Origin: Tubiluchus corallicola
Lineage: Eukaryota; Priapulida; Priapulimorpha; Priapulimorphida; Tubiluchidae
NCBI GenBank assembly: GCA_030141605.1
Contig: JAQGDQ010000284.1
Coordinates: forward strand, 192,501 to 250,000
DNA length: 57,500 nt
Reading direction: 5' to 3'
Shown: positions 22,776-34,871 of the stretch, in pieces
Layout of the letters: each line of letters opens with the position of its first letter
Position numbering within the stretch: the first letter of the stretch is position 1
Translations under genes and position numbers: made by a program
Notes under the pieces: generated by a model
Seen by the model: the letters and a program-made list of their open reading frames with translations, nothing else
Databases searched by the model: none
What the model was told of the DNA's origin: nothing

Positions 22776-23290
22776 TGTGGTTTTGCTACAATGAACAAGT
22801 GGCTTGCAGCACGCGAATAAATTGCTCAAGGATCTTCGTTACTACATCTGCCATTATCATGTTATTTCCATTAGAATGGCGGGCTCTGATTTTACCGGGA
22901 GTAGTTAATTGATAAAGGTCCACCCGCCGTGTATGTAAATGAGATTTTGATATTTTTTTGCATAATAATTAAGTTATTAATTTTAAAAAGTATGTTGAGA
23001 TGTACAGCAAAGATCATAAACGATGTTAATAATTGTTGGGTCGGCCGGATTGTCACATTTTGACAAGTCAGGGAAGAAAAATGGTCGCATTCCGTTATCA
23101 AAATGCTATCAATTCAAGCTGAACTGAAGGTCGTTTGTGTCCCAACCTTGGATTGTAGCTTTGTGCTTTACATACCCTTGTGATGTCTACGGTAGCCGGG
23201 ACTGACTGATTTAACACAGTTTGGGATAAAGAACTTGGGTTTTTTTATTGATTAGATACTTTCGTGCACGTAGTGTACTAAACTGCAAAT
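22776..23290. other. Intronic sequence without recognised gene
   Basis: No feature recognised. Confidence 0.35.
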
Positions 23291-23307
23291 ATACGTGCTG
23301 CCTTATA

Positions 23308-23351
23308 AATGAGTGAGTAAAGTGAGTGAATGAGTGAGTGAGTGAGTGACT

Positions 23352-23386
<35 letters not shown>

Positions 23387-23816
23387 CGACCGACCGAGTG
23401 AGTGAGAGTGAGTGAGTGAGTGAGTGAGTGAGTAAAGTGAGTGAGTGAGTGAGTGAGAGTGAGTGAGTGAGTGAGTGAGTGAGTGAGTGAGTGAGTGAGT
23501 GAGTGAGTGAGTGAGTGAGTGAGTAAGTAAGTAAGTACATAGGTAAGTAACTGAACGAAAGAGTGAGTGAATGAGCAAGTAACTAAGTAAGTAAGTAAGA
23601 AAGTGATGGGTGAGTCAGTGAGTGAGTAAGTAAGTAAATAAGTAAGTACATAGGTAAGTAACTGAATGAGAGAGTGAGTAAATGAGCAAGTAACTAAGTA
23701 AGTAAGTGATGGGTGAGTGAGTGAGAGTGAGAGTGAGAGTGAGTGAGTGAGAGTGAGAGTGAGTGAGTGAGTGAGTGAGTGAGTGAGTGAGTGAGTGAGT
23801 GAATGAGTGAGTAAAC
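23308..23816. repeat. (GTGA/GTAA/GACT)n microsatellite cluster, about 510 bp
   Basis: GTGA blocks with GACT (23346-23372), GACC, GTAA and GAGT variants. A repeated block 'aagtacataggtaagtaact' occurs at about 23531 and 23644, showing an internal duplication of about 113 bp. The right edge on the minus strand is 'cgtaataaaaaatgtttac' then TCAC units. Confidence 0.95.
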
Positions 23817-23935
23817 ATTTTTTATTACGAACTAAAAGTTTATAGAACTCACATCTATGTAAACACATATACATATATACAAAATTTACATAGACAGTAA
23901 TTTGTACAAAAGTTACACACAAAGATTAGTGATCA
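23817..23935 (-). repeat. Putative LINE 3' UTR preceding the TTAC/TCAC tail
   Basis: Minus-strand sequence ends AATAAAAAATG then TTTAC and TCAC units, the same layout as at 19083-19260. Confidence 0.4.
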
Positions 23936-24555
23936 TTAAATAATAAAAATTGTGCAAATTAATCCTGCGTCTTTAATTAAGTTCTTTCATTTTTTATTTG
24001 ATAATCGAGTACTTTAGGTTTGCAAATCGGTTATCCTTTGTAACAAAACTGTAGAAAATTCAACTTCTCACATTTTCACCTAATTATGAATGTGGACTGT
24101 AATCACGAAGGCCATGTTTCTATTCAGCCCAGCTGCACACAAAAGGATATTATGACTATGTATAGCTGAATTTATTATACGGCTACTTGATATTATTACA
24201 TTTAATAGCTGATTTTATGACACGGTTTAAACTGTTATTGAGTTTTGCGTATTTGTGTGTTCACGCATGCGCAGACCGCGTGGCAGAAATGGAAGGATCC
24301 TAGAACGCCTAATTAGCTATTTTCCTAAAATATTAAAAATACATAAGGGTGTTTCGTATGCCTACAGCGCGTGTAGTTGAAAATGGCGTGTTTAGTTTGC
24401 GTAGAAGTAAGACGTAATTGATTTACTACTTTTTCTGGAGTAAATTTTTAATTAAACAGCGTCTGCTTGAATCTTTGGTTTGTTATTATGCAACAAGCTA
24501 GATTAATTAACTGTAAAACTCATGACGTAGAGTAGGTGTATCTACACACAAGTGA
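23936..24555. other. Intronic sequence without recognised gene
   Basis: No coding or repeat family recognised. Confidence 0.35.
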
Positions 24556-24559
24556 GGAG

Positions 24560-24940
<381 letters not shown>

Positions 24941-25384
24941 CTCTGTGTGCCATTTCCTTTCCATTCCTTTCTATTTCCCTCTTTATCTGCCCACGTAGAC
25001 ATTTTTGAAATTTTTTTTTTTGCAAACATCTTATATGCATTGTACGATTACTACAGTCAAGAGCAACAGACAGGCATTGTAATGTCGGTTTATTATATGG
25101 ACACTGAATGGACAGGAACATGCTCATAAATTCATTATAAATTTGCATATGCTTGAATACGTAATTAAGGGGAAGGAGGGAGTGATTAAGTTGCCTTTTG
25201 CATGTCTGAACTTGGGATGATTGACCTGCAGTGAACTAATTGTCTGTTTTTTCTGTTCTTCTGCTGTGCATCTAAAACATCTATGAAATATTTTAAAGGA
25301 AACGACAACTCATTTAGCACATTGGAATTGTTTTACTGTTTTCACATAAGATGGTATAGCAGAATAATTGAAAAAACTCTTTAT

Positions 25385-25700
25385 AAAGCATGGAGTTAAT
25401 TTATACTACTGCTGTGTAGAAAGTTCAAGCGCTACCACCGCCATTTTGTTGAAAATTGTGACGTAAATGGTGGACTTCTTGACTTTCTTTGTAAGGGCAT
25501 TTTTTGTAATTCTTTGTAAAAACTTATTATTGTTTAGACGGAAGTTGACAGTGCAGTGCTTTTCTTCAGTCGATGAATGATGTCATTGGTGGAAAAATGA
25601 GCAGTGTGTAGACATTTTTAAGCGAAGCGGTAGCCACTGTTCACTAGATTATGACGTAATTGGTGGACTGCTAACGCCATGTTATATAACTTTGTATGGA
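25385..25700 (+). repeat. About 360-bp dispersed repeat family, copy 2
   Basis: Matches 8131-8490: 'ttatactactgctgtgtaga', 'cagtcgatgaatgatgtcat' and 'ggtagccactgttcacta'. It contains TGACGTAAATGGTGG and TGACGTAATTGGTGG. The order at its end differs from copy 1, with an extra partial unit. Confidence 0.65.
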
Positions 25701-26660
25701 AAGTTCTTTGGAATATACTTTAAAATTCCTTTTCTTCCCTTTAATTGTAATTGTCTAGAACGCTATTTGAGCTAGGCATAGGCCTTATCTTCACAGATGT
25801 TAGTGAATTCTTTCACAAGAATGAACTGCATGTCCACAAAAACTTTATTCTTGATGCAAATATCAGTCAAAAATACACAAATTTGATTCCAGCTCAAAAT
25901 AACTTTCTCTGTTTTGCCACAAAGGCACAAACTATGCAAATTTCCAACCACATTCATCTACATTCACTTTTCAACACAATTTTACAATAACAGTAATCAA
26001 TTCTAATTGTGTTTTTGCAGTATTATCTTCCTCTCCATCATGGCTGAAATTCCTAGCATTACAAGTCTAATCGTTTCCCGTCAAGTATTTACCTAAGACT
26101 TTCAAAAGAGTTCAATCCAATCATCATGCTCTCACCTGTACAGGTATACGTTTACCTGTCCGAGTTTACCTGAGCGGTTCTTTGATGCGGCTTGTTTTAT
26201 GCAGGCCCGCTACTCGATGTTGTCAATGTAAATAGACTCGGTTATTTTTTAGGTGTAATTGCCTTTTGGAGAGGTCCACCGTGTTGTGCCTATGTCCGTT
26301 TCACGCCTTGTCCTCTGCCTCATGAATACAACGTCGACTTCCTGCTCTTGTTTATGCTTCTCAGTCGCTGTAGCTAGGTTAGTGGGCGTGAGTTCCTTAG
26401 GAGGGTAGCACTCTGTGACGTCAGTATGGTGGCTGAGATCAGGCCTTTTTCGAGAAACATCGAGATCTTTTTCCCTACAGTCCCTTTAGCGGGTTCTGCT
26501 GAGCTGCTGAGCTCTTCAAAATTGTCTTCCTACGCTATATTTTTGTCTCATTTTACAACCACAGAGCTGCTTCTATTCAGAACTGTCTGTTAGTGTTAGG
26601 TCACGTTTTTGCCTCACTTACGATTTTAAGCTGTTTAAGGCAAATATCAGTATGAAAGAA
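25701..26660. other. Intronic sequence without recognised gene
   Basis: A 79-codon plus-strand frame at 25751-25990 has no family signature. The palindrome ACCTGTACAGGT lies at 26134-26145. Confidence 0.35.
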
Positions 26661-26679
26661 CTGCTCTCTATGCTCAGTA

Positions 26680-26765
26680 TGACAGTCAGCACCTCTGATC
26701 AGCAATCAGTATAGACCCTGAGTTCAGTTCCCCAACGGGGAAAATTTCGACTTTCGGCTAACAGT
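26680..26765 (+). repeat. Possible tRNA-like SINE head
   Basis: 'tatgacagtcagcacctctg' (weak box A) is followed about 40 bp later by 'gagttcagttccccaacggg' (box B-like GAGTTCAGTTCC). Degenerate. Confidence 0.3.
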
Positions 26766-26927
26766 GCATTTTTTCTTAGCAAGTATCATTAACTTCATTA
26801 TAATCTTTCGTCTTATTGTTTAAACCTACAGTAGGTTCGTCATCTCTTAAAAAATTGGCGAGATATATGTTTTTTTCTCATATTTTCCAAAATAGTTGAT
26901 AAATGTTGCACATTGTCTCAATCAAAG

Positions 26928-27535
26928 GATTCAAACATCCATCAGTTCCGTCAGAATTATCGTCTGTGCAACTGTAGAAGCAGCATACGATTCAAACATT
27001 CATCAATTCCGACAGAATTATTGTCTATGCAACTGTAGAAGCAACATTGGGTTCAAACATTCATCAATTCCGTCAGACTTTCGTCTATGCAACTGTAGAC
27101 GCAACATAGGACTCAAACATTCATCAATTCCGTCAGAATTATCGTCTATGCAACTGTAGACGCAACATGGGATTCAAACATTCATCAATTCCGTCAGAAT
27201 TATCGTCTATGCAACTGTAGAAACAACATTGGGTTCAAACATTCATCAATTCCGTCAGACTTTCGTCTATGCAACTGTAGACGCAACATAGGACTCAAAC
27301 ATTCATCAATTCCGTCAGAATTATCGTCTATGCAACTGTAGACGCAACATAGGATTCAAACATTCATCAATTCCGTCAGAATTATCGTCTATGCAACTGT
27401 AGAAACAACATTGGGTTCAAACATTCATCAATTCCGTCAGACTTGTCGTCTATGCAACTGTAGACGCAACATAGGATTCAAACATTCATCAATTCCGTCA
27501 GAATTATCGTCTATGCAACTGTAGAAGCAACATGT
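26928..27535. repeat. 61-bp satellite, 10 copies, with trimeric higher-order structure
   Basis: The unit has 'tcaaacattcatcaattccg', 'tcagaattatcgtctatgca' and 'actgtagaagcaacat'. Starts are at 26931, 26992, 27053, 27113, 27174, 27235, 27295, 27356, 27417 and 27478. The 61-60-61 spacing and shared variants define a 182-bp trimer repeated from 27053, 27235 and 27417. Confidence 0.95.
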
Positions 27536-29200
27536 CACTATGGTAAATTTGATAATTCCTTCTGTTAAACTCTCTCGTTCATCGTGTGGAATGTTCTTAC
27601 ACAGAAAATCACCTTTTCTACAGAATCGTTTTTGGAATCTTATATCATCTGCTGGGCCGTAATCTTCAAGAAAGCTAGCATCTTCCTCACCACAGATGGT
27701 GGCAAGGATCCGTTCGTGTGGCAGAGATCTTGAGGCGGGTTCTATAGGTCATTGGAAGGAAGGAACTGGACTATAAGAGTACATTTATCGTAACACAGTG
27801 GATTTTTTAAAGCTTTGCCTGATGTAGAACGGTCATGTGCCAAAAAAGACCAATTTTTTCTGTAATGTCACGTATGACCATCAATAGTTTCGAAATCTAA
27901 AATAGTTTACAAACCTTGAAAAAATAGTTTTTCATTGAATAGGTCCTCACTCTGCAAGCTATCAGATATCAACCGAGTTGTGTTAATGTTTCCTTTCTTG
28001 CGTCTCATATCCTGTAGATGACCAGTTTGGCTTCTAATGCCATAAAAGCAAAAATAGTTTTCCAGAACTTGAAATTGGTTTGAAGTTGAAAAAAATAGTT
28101 TTTAGTTGAAGAAGCTTGGTCAAAACTAAGCGGAGAAAGCTACCAGGACAATGACTTTCTTTTTAGGGACAAAAACGTCCCTACAGTTTCCATCGTTTTA
28201 AAAACCAATTAAAATTGTTAAGAACATCGAATATAACTGTAGGTAGTATTGGTCCAGCTAACAATATCGTCATTTGTGGTGAACTGAGCAGTTTGCAGTG
28301 CTGAATTGTAACTGTGTGTAGCTAAGTTAAGCAGCGTGTTACAATTGATAAACGTCCAATATTGTAATGCAGAAAAAATAACGCATAATGTAATAACTAA
28401 CCAATAATAAAATAGCATTACTTGATAATCTAATAAAATAATTACTGAAAAAATGAAAATCTTCTCTCTCCAGGCAGTGGGATATTATCTAACTGGTGCT
28501 AAGATTTCCTCTTTTGCGTCTTAGATCCTGTTCTGAAAAAGAAACAGAAGTATTTCCTGACTTATCAAACTGGCCCAACAACTACTGTGTACACTCGGCA
28601 AGCCAAGAAGTTCTTGCGCCCACATTTCCATAATCAAACACACTTTTCCTGCCCGTATTGTCATCGGGCATGGACCAAATTGTTTGGCTTGAGAGTTCCC
28701 AAGCTACCAGGGTAAACATGCACTTCACAGACCCACTAGAATTTGTTTAATGTGTGTTCATGATCTAGACGAGTGTTAGCAGCGATTAATAGAGGCCAGG
28801 TATTTAATTTTAGCTATATGTAAAGAAAACGTCAAACAGACGCCCAGGTGAAAATACACGTGTGGATGATTTCGAATTTTACCTGACGAAGACTACACCT
28901 TTTGTAGCCTTTGCTCGGTTTTTTACTATTGCTATTAAAATCATCTGCATATTCAGTTAAATTCGTTCTGGAATTTTATCCTCAGATCTTTTAACATTTT
29001 CTGTTGGTTCTTTTGTCTGAATTTCAGCTTCGGTGTTGTTATAATCAGTGTTGTTGTGATCAGTGCCATCATTGTCATTTACTAGAAATTGATCAGCATC
29101 CTTTTCGATATCGCCATCATCGACTTCTCTGTCGCTTCTGTCGTCACCCCCATCGCATTTCGTACAGTGTTTTCCTCCACTCTCACACCTCCTCATGCAT
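27536..29200. other. Intronic sequence, weak internal duplications
   Basis: Repeated 'aaaatagttt' words occur at 27890-28110. A related pair, 'cctttcttgcgtctcatatc' (27990) and 'cctcttttgcgtcttagatc' (28507), suggests an old duplication. No gene recognised. Confidence 0.4.
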
Positions 29201-29204
29201 CCTT

Positions 29205-29610
29205 TTAATATTCGTCATCATCGTCATCATTGTTATCATCATTTTCATCATCATCTTCATCATTATAATCTTTGTCGTCATCATTATCAACATCATCTTC
29301 TTCATGATCATAATCAATTTTTTAGCATCATCATCATCATTATCACCATCATCATCATGATCATCATCAACATCATCATCTTCATCATTATAACTTTTGT
29401 CATAATCATTATCATCATCATCTTCTTCTTCTTCTTCTTCGTGATCATCATCATCATCATCAATTTTTATCGTCGTCTGTCATCATTATCACTATCATTA
29501 TTATCATCATCATCATCATCATCACCTTGATCGTCATTATCACCTTCGTCATAATGATTATCATCGTCATCATCATCTTTATCACCAATGATTGTCATCA
29601 TAATTTCCAT
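29205..29610. repeat. (ATC/ATT/TTC)n trinucleotide region
   Basis: Interrupted CAT/TCA repeats with (CTT) at about 29422-29440. Frames across it are artefacts. Confidence 0.95.
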
Positions 29611-31110
29611 CGTTAACTTCGATGACATCATCACTATCAGCAGCACAGGTGATATTTTAGTGCAGTCATAAAGTAAGTTGGTTAGGAATACATTGTATTG
29701 CAGGTAATATTCATTGGTGTGTATCGTTTGGCCTTAAAAGCAAAGAATTTGTTTGATTATAAAAAGATGAAATTTGAAATAAAAGTGAAACTGGACAGAA
29801 GTTGAGATTGAGATTGTGTCTAGAAAGTTTGTACAGTGTTATAGTGAGTACGACCACCCAAACTTTCCTCTGAGATATGGCGTAGAATACTGATGATGCT
29901 GTAAGCTTTTCTTCATACATTTAACACATATTCGTGATTGTATGCATGCATTCATAGGCGCACAGAAAGAACATCAAATTAATAAAATTACTCGCTGGGA
30001 AATGCGCGAAATTCTTTCAATGTGTAATTACAGTAATCTCAAAAGGTAAATTCTTGTGTTACCTGTACAGGTGTGCTAGCTTACCGGTGGAGCAGCAAAT
30101 TTCGTTCGTGTGAAAAAAGTTTAATTCTCGCAGCGGACGTCCCGCCGGCTTTTGTAGAACGGGTTAAATTTAATCCGGGCACTTTGCGGCGACCATACAT
30201 TCTCCAGGTGTGGATTTGTGGGATCGCTTAGCACTGCTGGGTAGCCTAGAAAAATGTCGCCGTACAGTGGACTGTATTTTCTGACTGATCTAGCTTAACG
30301 TATATAGATTGCTCATTTAGTGAGCGACTTGTTAGTTTTTGTTCACTCTACCCAGGTGCACGGGGTGTCGCGTATTCCCCCATTCACGTATTTTGGCGTT
30401 TTTAGCGTCGCAGCAGCTGACCTGGCCTCGGTCACAAATGCCACTTTTGTTCCGGGGAATGAAATATGTTCGCCACCCCGTCGACTCGGGCTTGTTTGCG
30501 TATCGTATCCTATCATTCACATTTAAATGCGCCCAGCTTTTGACTGGCCAACTTTCTGACTGCTAAAAGAACTGAGAATGCTCGAAGCTTTCTCGAGCGG
30601 GGTATTAAATTCTTATTATGAACCGCGTGCTATTCTTATGGTAAATAACTTCACCCTCTTGGTGGCTCGCGACCTGGTCGTGTTTGCGAATACGTTTTCC
30701 CTGTTTTAGGTAAGAATCGAAAGAAAATCTGTGTTTATTTCTTGTTTATAGGCGTGCGTTTTCGTGTCGAAGCTCTCAGCTGCATAATGAGTTCAAAAGG
30801 GGGAACATAAGGCAGAAAAAGTCGCTTTTGGTCGTAACTCTTTCTTTTTTCCGCTTTTGTGTGAAGTCTTTGACAGGGCGGCTTGTTGGACTTGTTTTAT
30901 GAGCTCTTCTTTATACAAAGCGGTGCTGCTTTTGATATTTAAGGGAAAAAGGAAAAGTCTATACATCAGCAAGTTCCAGCTTTCTTATTGTTTAGATTTC
31001 AGAGTGGAAAAGGTGCTTCCTTAATCATACAGCCACCACTTTTCTTACTTTGAAAACGTAGAGCATACTTAGAATACGAATCAGTTGGCACTACAAAGTT
31101 GTAGGTGTTA
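29611..31110. other. Intronic sequence; GC-richer island at about 30060-30600
   Basis: 30060-30600 is richer in CpG (gcagcggacgtcccgccgg, ctttgcggcgacc) than its surroundings and starts with ACCTGTACAGGT. It could be regulatory, but there is no direct evidence. Both-strand open frames at 30320-30566 look like chance. Confidence 0.35.
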
Positions 31111-31114
31111 ATTC

Positions 31115-31481
31115 AATAAGCCTTTTTTATGATTCCAGTGATCGATGATGATCGTCAAAAGGTCAAAAGTTAAGTGTACCAGACAACGCATTTGTGTACA
31201 CTTGACAACGTTTCGCAGCGCATGCTGTTGTAATAGTAAGAGTTTTAACAGCTAGCTGGAACCTTACCTAGTTCATTTTTCCTTGTTCCCAGGCAAGATT
31301 CTGCTAGTAAATCACTCTACGCACAGCCTAATGCGTAGTTAAGTAAAACAACCGAAGTTACTGAACTGACTATGCAGATGGCTTTGCTTTACACACATGT
31401 GGCGGTTGTTGTTAAGATGCGTTGCTGTGGTACACTTAACTGCAACTGCGCGGCGTACAACGAAACCGTGAAATTCTTATT
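31115..31481 (+). mobile_element. TIR element family 'AATAAGYCTTTTCAC', copy 2
   Basis: Left end AATAAGCCTTTTTTATGATT. The right end read inward is AATAAGAATTTCACGGTTTC. The interior matches copy 3 ('tgatgatgatcgtcaaaagg', 'ttttaacagctagctggaac', 'tctgctagtaaatc'). It ends 66 bp before the INO80 AT-hook exon. Confidence 0.75.
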
Positions 31482-31547
31482 AATATGGGACCATCAAGCC
31501 TAATGAGTTCGCTCCTCGGTGATTGAATCTATTCTTTTACTTTTCAG

Positions 31548-31718
31548 ATATATCGGCCGCACCACCTAAGAAGGGACGCGGACGTGGAAGGCCGAAGGGG
31601 AGTACTAGCAAACGGGTCCGCGGGCGCGGGGCCACACTTAGCGCCGCTGAGCAAGCCGGGGCCCAAGCTGGCCTCTCTGCTGCCCTGGCTGCTTACGGTT
31701 ACAGCATGACCAAAAAAG
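31548..31718 (+). CDS. INO80: INO80 orthologue, AT-hook exon
   Basis: This is a 171-bp exon with acceptor ttcttttacttttcag and donor GTAAGA. The previous exon ends in phase 1; its G plus the AT here completes an Asp codon. There follow 56 open codons and one leftover base. The protein starts ISAAPPKK, then an AT-hook core (GRGRGRPKGS), a basic KRVRGRG run, and an Ala/Gly-rich segment ending AAYGYSMTKK. As I recall human INO80, its tail has the same order: an RGRPKGS hook, a basic stretch, an Ala-rich block and AAYGY, then a lysine-containing turn. The AT-hook would bind the minor groove of AT-rich DNA. The exon is clearly GC-richer than its surroundings, which fits a conserved coding island in repetitive intron. 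This is the strongest evidence for the gene name. Confidence 0.88.
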
Positions 31719-31759
31719 GTAAGATATTTCACTGCTGTTGATTGTTAAACGAAGTGCAC

Positions 31760-33125
31760 TGTTGTCATCAGTCACTGTTGCTGCTGCTGTTACCTGTAGA
31801 ATTTGCTTCATTCGAGCATTTTGTTGGTAACTCCACCAGTCACACATCATCTGATAACTCACAAACTGTAATTACTGGGCCTGTAATTTCCTTTTCTCCA
31901 TTTCCGATAAACCATGTACCTCGAAGGGTAGGGCTTGTTTCAGTTTACTCAAGATCGAATGTGACTGCTGCGTTAAGTCAACCGATCTGGGAGACAATGT
32001 GAAATTGTTTCATTTCTATAACCTATCTTAGAGTAGTAGAGTTTTCTAGGGGTGTCTCAGTCCTAGTCTGAAGTTTAAAGACTAATTCTTCTTCATCAAA
32101 CACAAAACAGTAACCCGTGTGGCCATCTTTAGCGACTGATATCATTTCTTTGGTACTTAACACACATCTGAAACTAATCTTTTATAGTTAATTTACAATT
32201 GCTTAGGATTATCTTATATTTTTCCTAACTTGCATTACGTGGGCATGTATTTTCTTATACGTCTGATAAAAAAAATCAATAAAATTGTAATAAGGCGTGC
32301 GGGAACATTCCCTAAATTCCCTGTGTTTTTGACTCTGAACTCTGCCCGGACTTAATCAATGTTCCCCGCTGGCTGCTATTGTCCCTTGAATGAATGCTCC
32401 CATTATTTTGCCCAGGAATGTGTTTTTTCTCCGCCTCACGGGACCCCGGCGTCAGTACCCTCACCCCCTGCCCGGCTGGCTTACCCAACTTGCGTGCCAT
32501 TAGTCTTAATAACGCATATTAAACATCGTAGCTGATAATACTTGCCATTATATGCCTGTGTTGATGCTCATTCGACTGAGGTGACAGCGTCCGGTACCCC
32601 GTCCATGCGTGTCCAGGGAGAGAGACGGACACGGGTCGAGACCCCCCGGGCGCATGCGCGAATAAATGTCCTCTTCCGGTCGTTAATCGTTTCCTGTTTA
32701 GCTTGGACAATGTGCCCTGGAGGATGAATGGAGCAGCACACTCGCCAGCAATGCGACTTGCTGTCAGAGCCATTGTCTAGGTTAACTTGCATGTTTCTTT
32801 ATGCAAAAGGCGTGCATAGTATGAGGCACCATTTATCTTCCTCTGGCTACAGTAGCCGCCATTGTAGCTGCCCGTCTTATGAGTCACAGCTGCGCTTTTT
32901 AAGATTTCTTCCAAAAGTCGTAAAGTTTCGTCTCCCCGCTTCTCTTCGCGTCCACCGCTAGAGGGCGCGATTTTGGGGGCGACATACATACATAATGGAG
33001 TAAGTTCATGTTGGGTGAAGAAGCTGATAATGCCTTTATCTTCCGTCTTGATATGTCGTCTTCTGTTGCCAGCAGACTACCGAGATACTTGCATCTTTGC
33101 CATGGATTCATCACCATATTCTCAG
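31760..33125. other. Intronic sequence without recognised gene
   Basis: GC-richer stretch at 32560-32760 with palindromic 'gggcgcatgcgcg'. Several overlapping open frames there lack any domain signature. Confidence 0.35.
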
Positions 33126-33129
33126 CCTT

Positions 33130-33300
33130 GGAAACACGTTGCACAAAAACAGATGTTGTACCTTTCAGTTCAAAGATGTTCGGTTGTGACGTAGTGCGCT
33201 TGATCAAGAGCTCATGCGTGAGCACAGCAATAAATTTGAAATTCGATTTTTAAACTTAAATTTGCCGAACTATTGAATATTCTCAACCTTAGTTGAAACT
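33130..33300 (+). repeat. LINE-linked repeat, copy A
   Basis: Shares 'cctttcagttcaaagatgtt', 'gagctcatgcgtgagcacag' and 'caataaatttgaaatt' with 49407-49575 and, more weakly, with 40680-40815. In copies A and B it lies directly upstream of the same RT fragment. Confidence 0.75.
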
Positions 33301-33750
33301 GTATTTCTGTACAACTCTGAGCTCTGGACATTAAAAGCAATTCATAAAGCTGAAATCGATGCGTTTCAAAGGCGAAATTACAGAAACATTTTGGGTATTA
33401 GATGGCCAAAGAAAATTTCAAACAAAGATCTATATGAAAAAATAAAAGAAGAACCTTGGACAAGAAAAATAAAAAGACGCCGTTTAAGATGGATTGGGCA
33501 TATCATGCTTAGACTACCTGATGACGTTCCAGTGAAGATAGCTCTTCAACAAGCCATAGAACCAGCTAAAAAACCTGCAGGAGGACAAATGTTAACATAT
33601 TTAGATTTTGCACAGAAAGATTTAAACACTTCAACATTGATCCTTAGAAATAAATCCACTTGGGGCATTGCAGCATGTAGGGAGTCCTGGCATAGGGAGG
33701 TGGGCAGAGAACAACAGTTTTGCTTTCTCAGCAAACAACACGACGAATAA
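33296..33750 (+). pseudogene. RTE-like LINE reverse transcriptase C-terminus, copy A
   Basis: From about 33296 the frame reads SELWTLKAIHKAEIDAFQRR, then NYRNILGIRWPKKISN, DLYEKIKEE, RRRLRWIGHIMLRLPDDVP and an Ala/Lys/Pro segment. This is the usual C-terminal layout of RTE-type and related endonuclease-reverse transcriptases: (E)xWTL, FQRRxYRxILGI, then RRLRWIGHxLRLPDD. The catalytic RT blocks and endonuclease are absent. An extra Ile/Met pair before LRLPDD distinguishes it from copy B. Open to 33750, with a non-homologous tail after about 33640. Confidence 0.8.
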
Positions 33751-34006
33751 CAATGTAAACAGCTTTGCGGGTTTTTCATTGAATTACAGGTAGATGAGTA
33801 CCGGTGGCAGCTTTTCGGGCCACCCAGTAACATCCTCATTTCTGCTTTTCTTTCGCTTGCCTTGCATTCATGCTGTTGGTGTTTTTGGAGACATTCTAAA
33901 GCAGCTTTGAACAATGGGAGTGTTTGCTTAGTGGAAATTAGCATTGGCGATTTGGCTTTCCGAGATGAACAAGGTACCCCCGTATGAAGACGTTTACTGG
34001 GACTGA

Positions 34007-34083
34007 GTCAGCTAGCCGAGTGGTGTAAAGCGTTAGAGCTGGAGATTGCTTGGCTGGTTAACTGCAGTTGGAATCATTGGCGT
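34007..34083 (+). repeat. tRNA-like SINE head (Leu/Ser-like)
   Basis: 'gtcagctagccgagtggtgt' holds a good box A (TAGCCGAGTGG). 'cagttggaatc' about 50 bp on is a degraded box B. The 5' 'gtcagc' and 3' 'ttggcg' ends no longer pair well. A SINE or tRNA pseudogene. Confidence 0.5.
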
Positions 34084-34373
34084 TTCCTGTGAAACTCACT
34101 GCGTGGTAGGACCACTACCTATTTTGTTATCAAACGTAGTGCTTCGAGGTGGGATACTAAACGGGAAGAGATGTTGGTACAGACGTGTCGTTTCTGTTAT
34201 ATAGATAGCTGAAGGAACCGTCCAGAAATAACATTCCTGCTGGTCATCCATCCATTTTCTAATCAGACCCAGCAGTACTTTCAATCACTAAGCACTCGCC
34301 ACTCGTTGACCACTCAAATGTTTATCTGCTAGCTCTGTTTTCTCTTTATGTTTGTAAGTGAATACCTTCAAAG

Positions 34374-34720
34374 AGATCTTCTGTCTTAATGAATGTTTGA
34401 GGGACTAATATAATAAGCCTTTTCACAATTCCAGCAATTGATGATGATCGTGAAAATGTCAAAGGTTGAGTGTGTACACAATTGCGTACACTTGACAACG
34501 GCTGGCAGCCCAGGCTGTTGTGATAGTAAGAGCTTTAACAGCTAACTAGAACCTTAGCTAGTTCATTTTTTTGTTCCCAAGCAAGATCCTGCTAGTAATT
34601 CGCTCTATGCACAGGCTAATGCATAATTAAGTTGACATTTTCACGATCATCATCAATTGCTTGAATTGTGAAAAAGCTTATTACATTAGTCCCTCAAACA
34701 TTCATTAGGACAGAAGATCT
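34374..34720. repeat. Fold-back inside TIR element copy 3
   Basis: Arms at 34374-34462 and 34632-34720 are inverted copies of about 89 bp ('agatcttctgtcttaatgaa' against 'ttcattaggacagaagatct'). They contain the first 50 bp of the TIR element plus 38 bp of DNA from outside it. Confidence 0.85.
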
Positions 34721-34871
34721 CCTAACACTAAAACAACTGATGTTACTGAACTGAGGCCGCAGATGGCTTTGCGTTACCCACATGTCACGTGATTGTTGTA
34801 GCTAAGACGCGTTGCTGTGGTACACTTAACCTTCGACCTACAGCAACAACGAAACTGTGAAAAGACTTATT
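34412..34871 (+). mobile_element. TIR element family 'AATAAGYCTTTTCAC', copy 3
   Basis: Left end TAATAAGCCTTTTCACAATT. The right end read inward is AATAAGTCTTTTCACAGTTT. It matches copies 1 and 2 outside the nested inverted insertion at about 34632-34720, which makes it about 90 bp longer. Confidence 0.78.

Noticed and set aside
26896-27535. A repetitive protein or CRISPR-like array
   Set aside because: Units are contiguous 61-bp copies without unique spacers, and the frame is broken by the 60-bp units. This is a satellite.
30320-30566. Overlapping both-strand open frames in a GC-richer island as a small gene
   Set aside because: Frames on both strands are equally open, with no family signature or splice sites consistent with INO80 phase.
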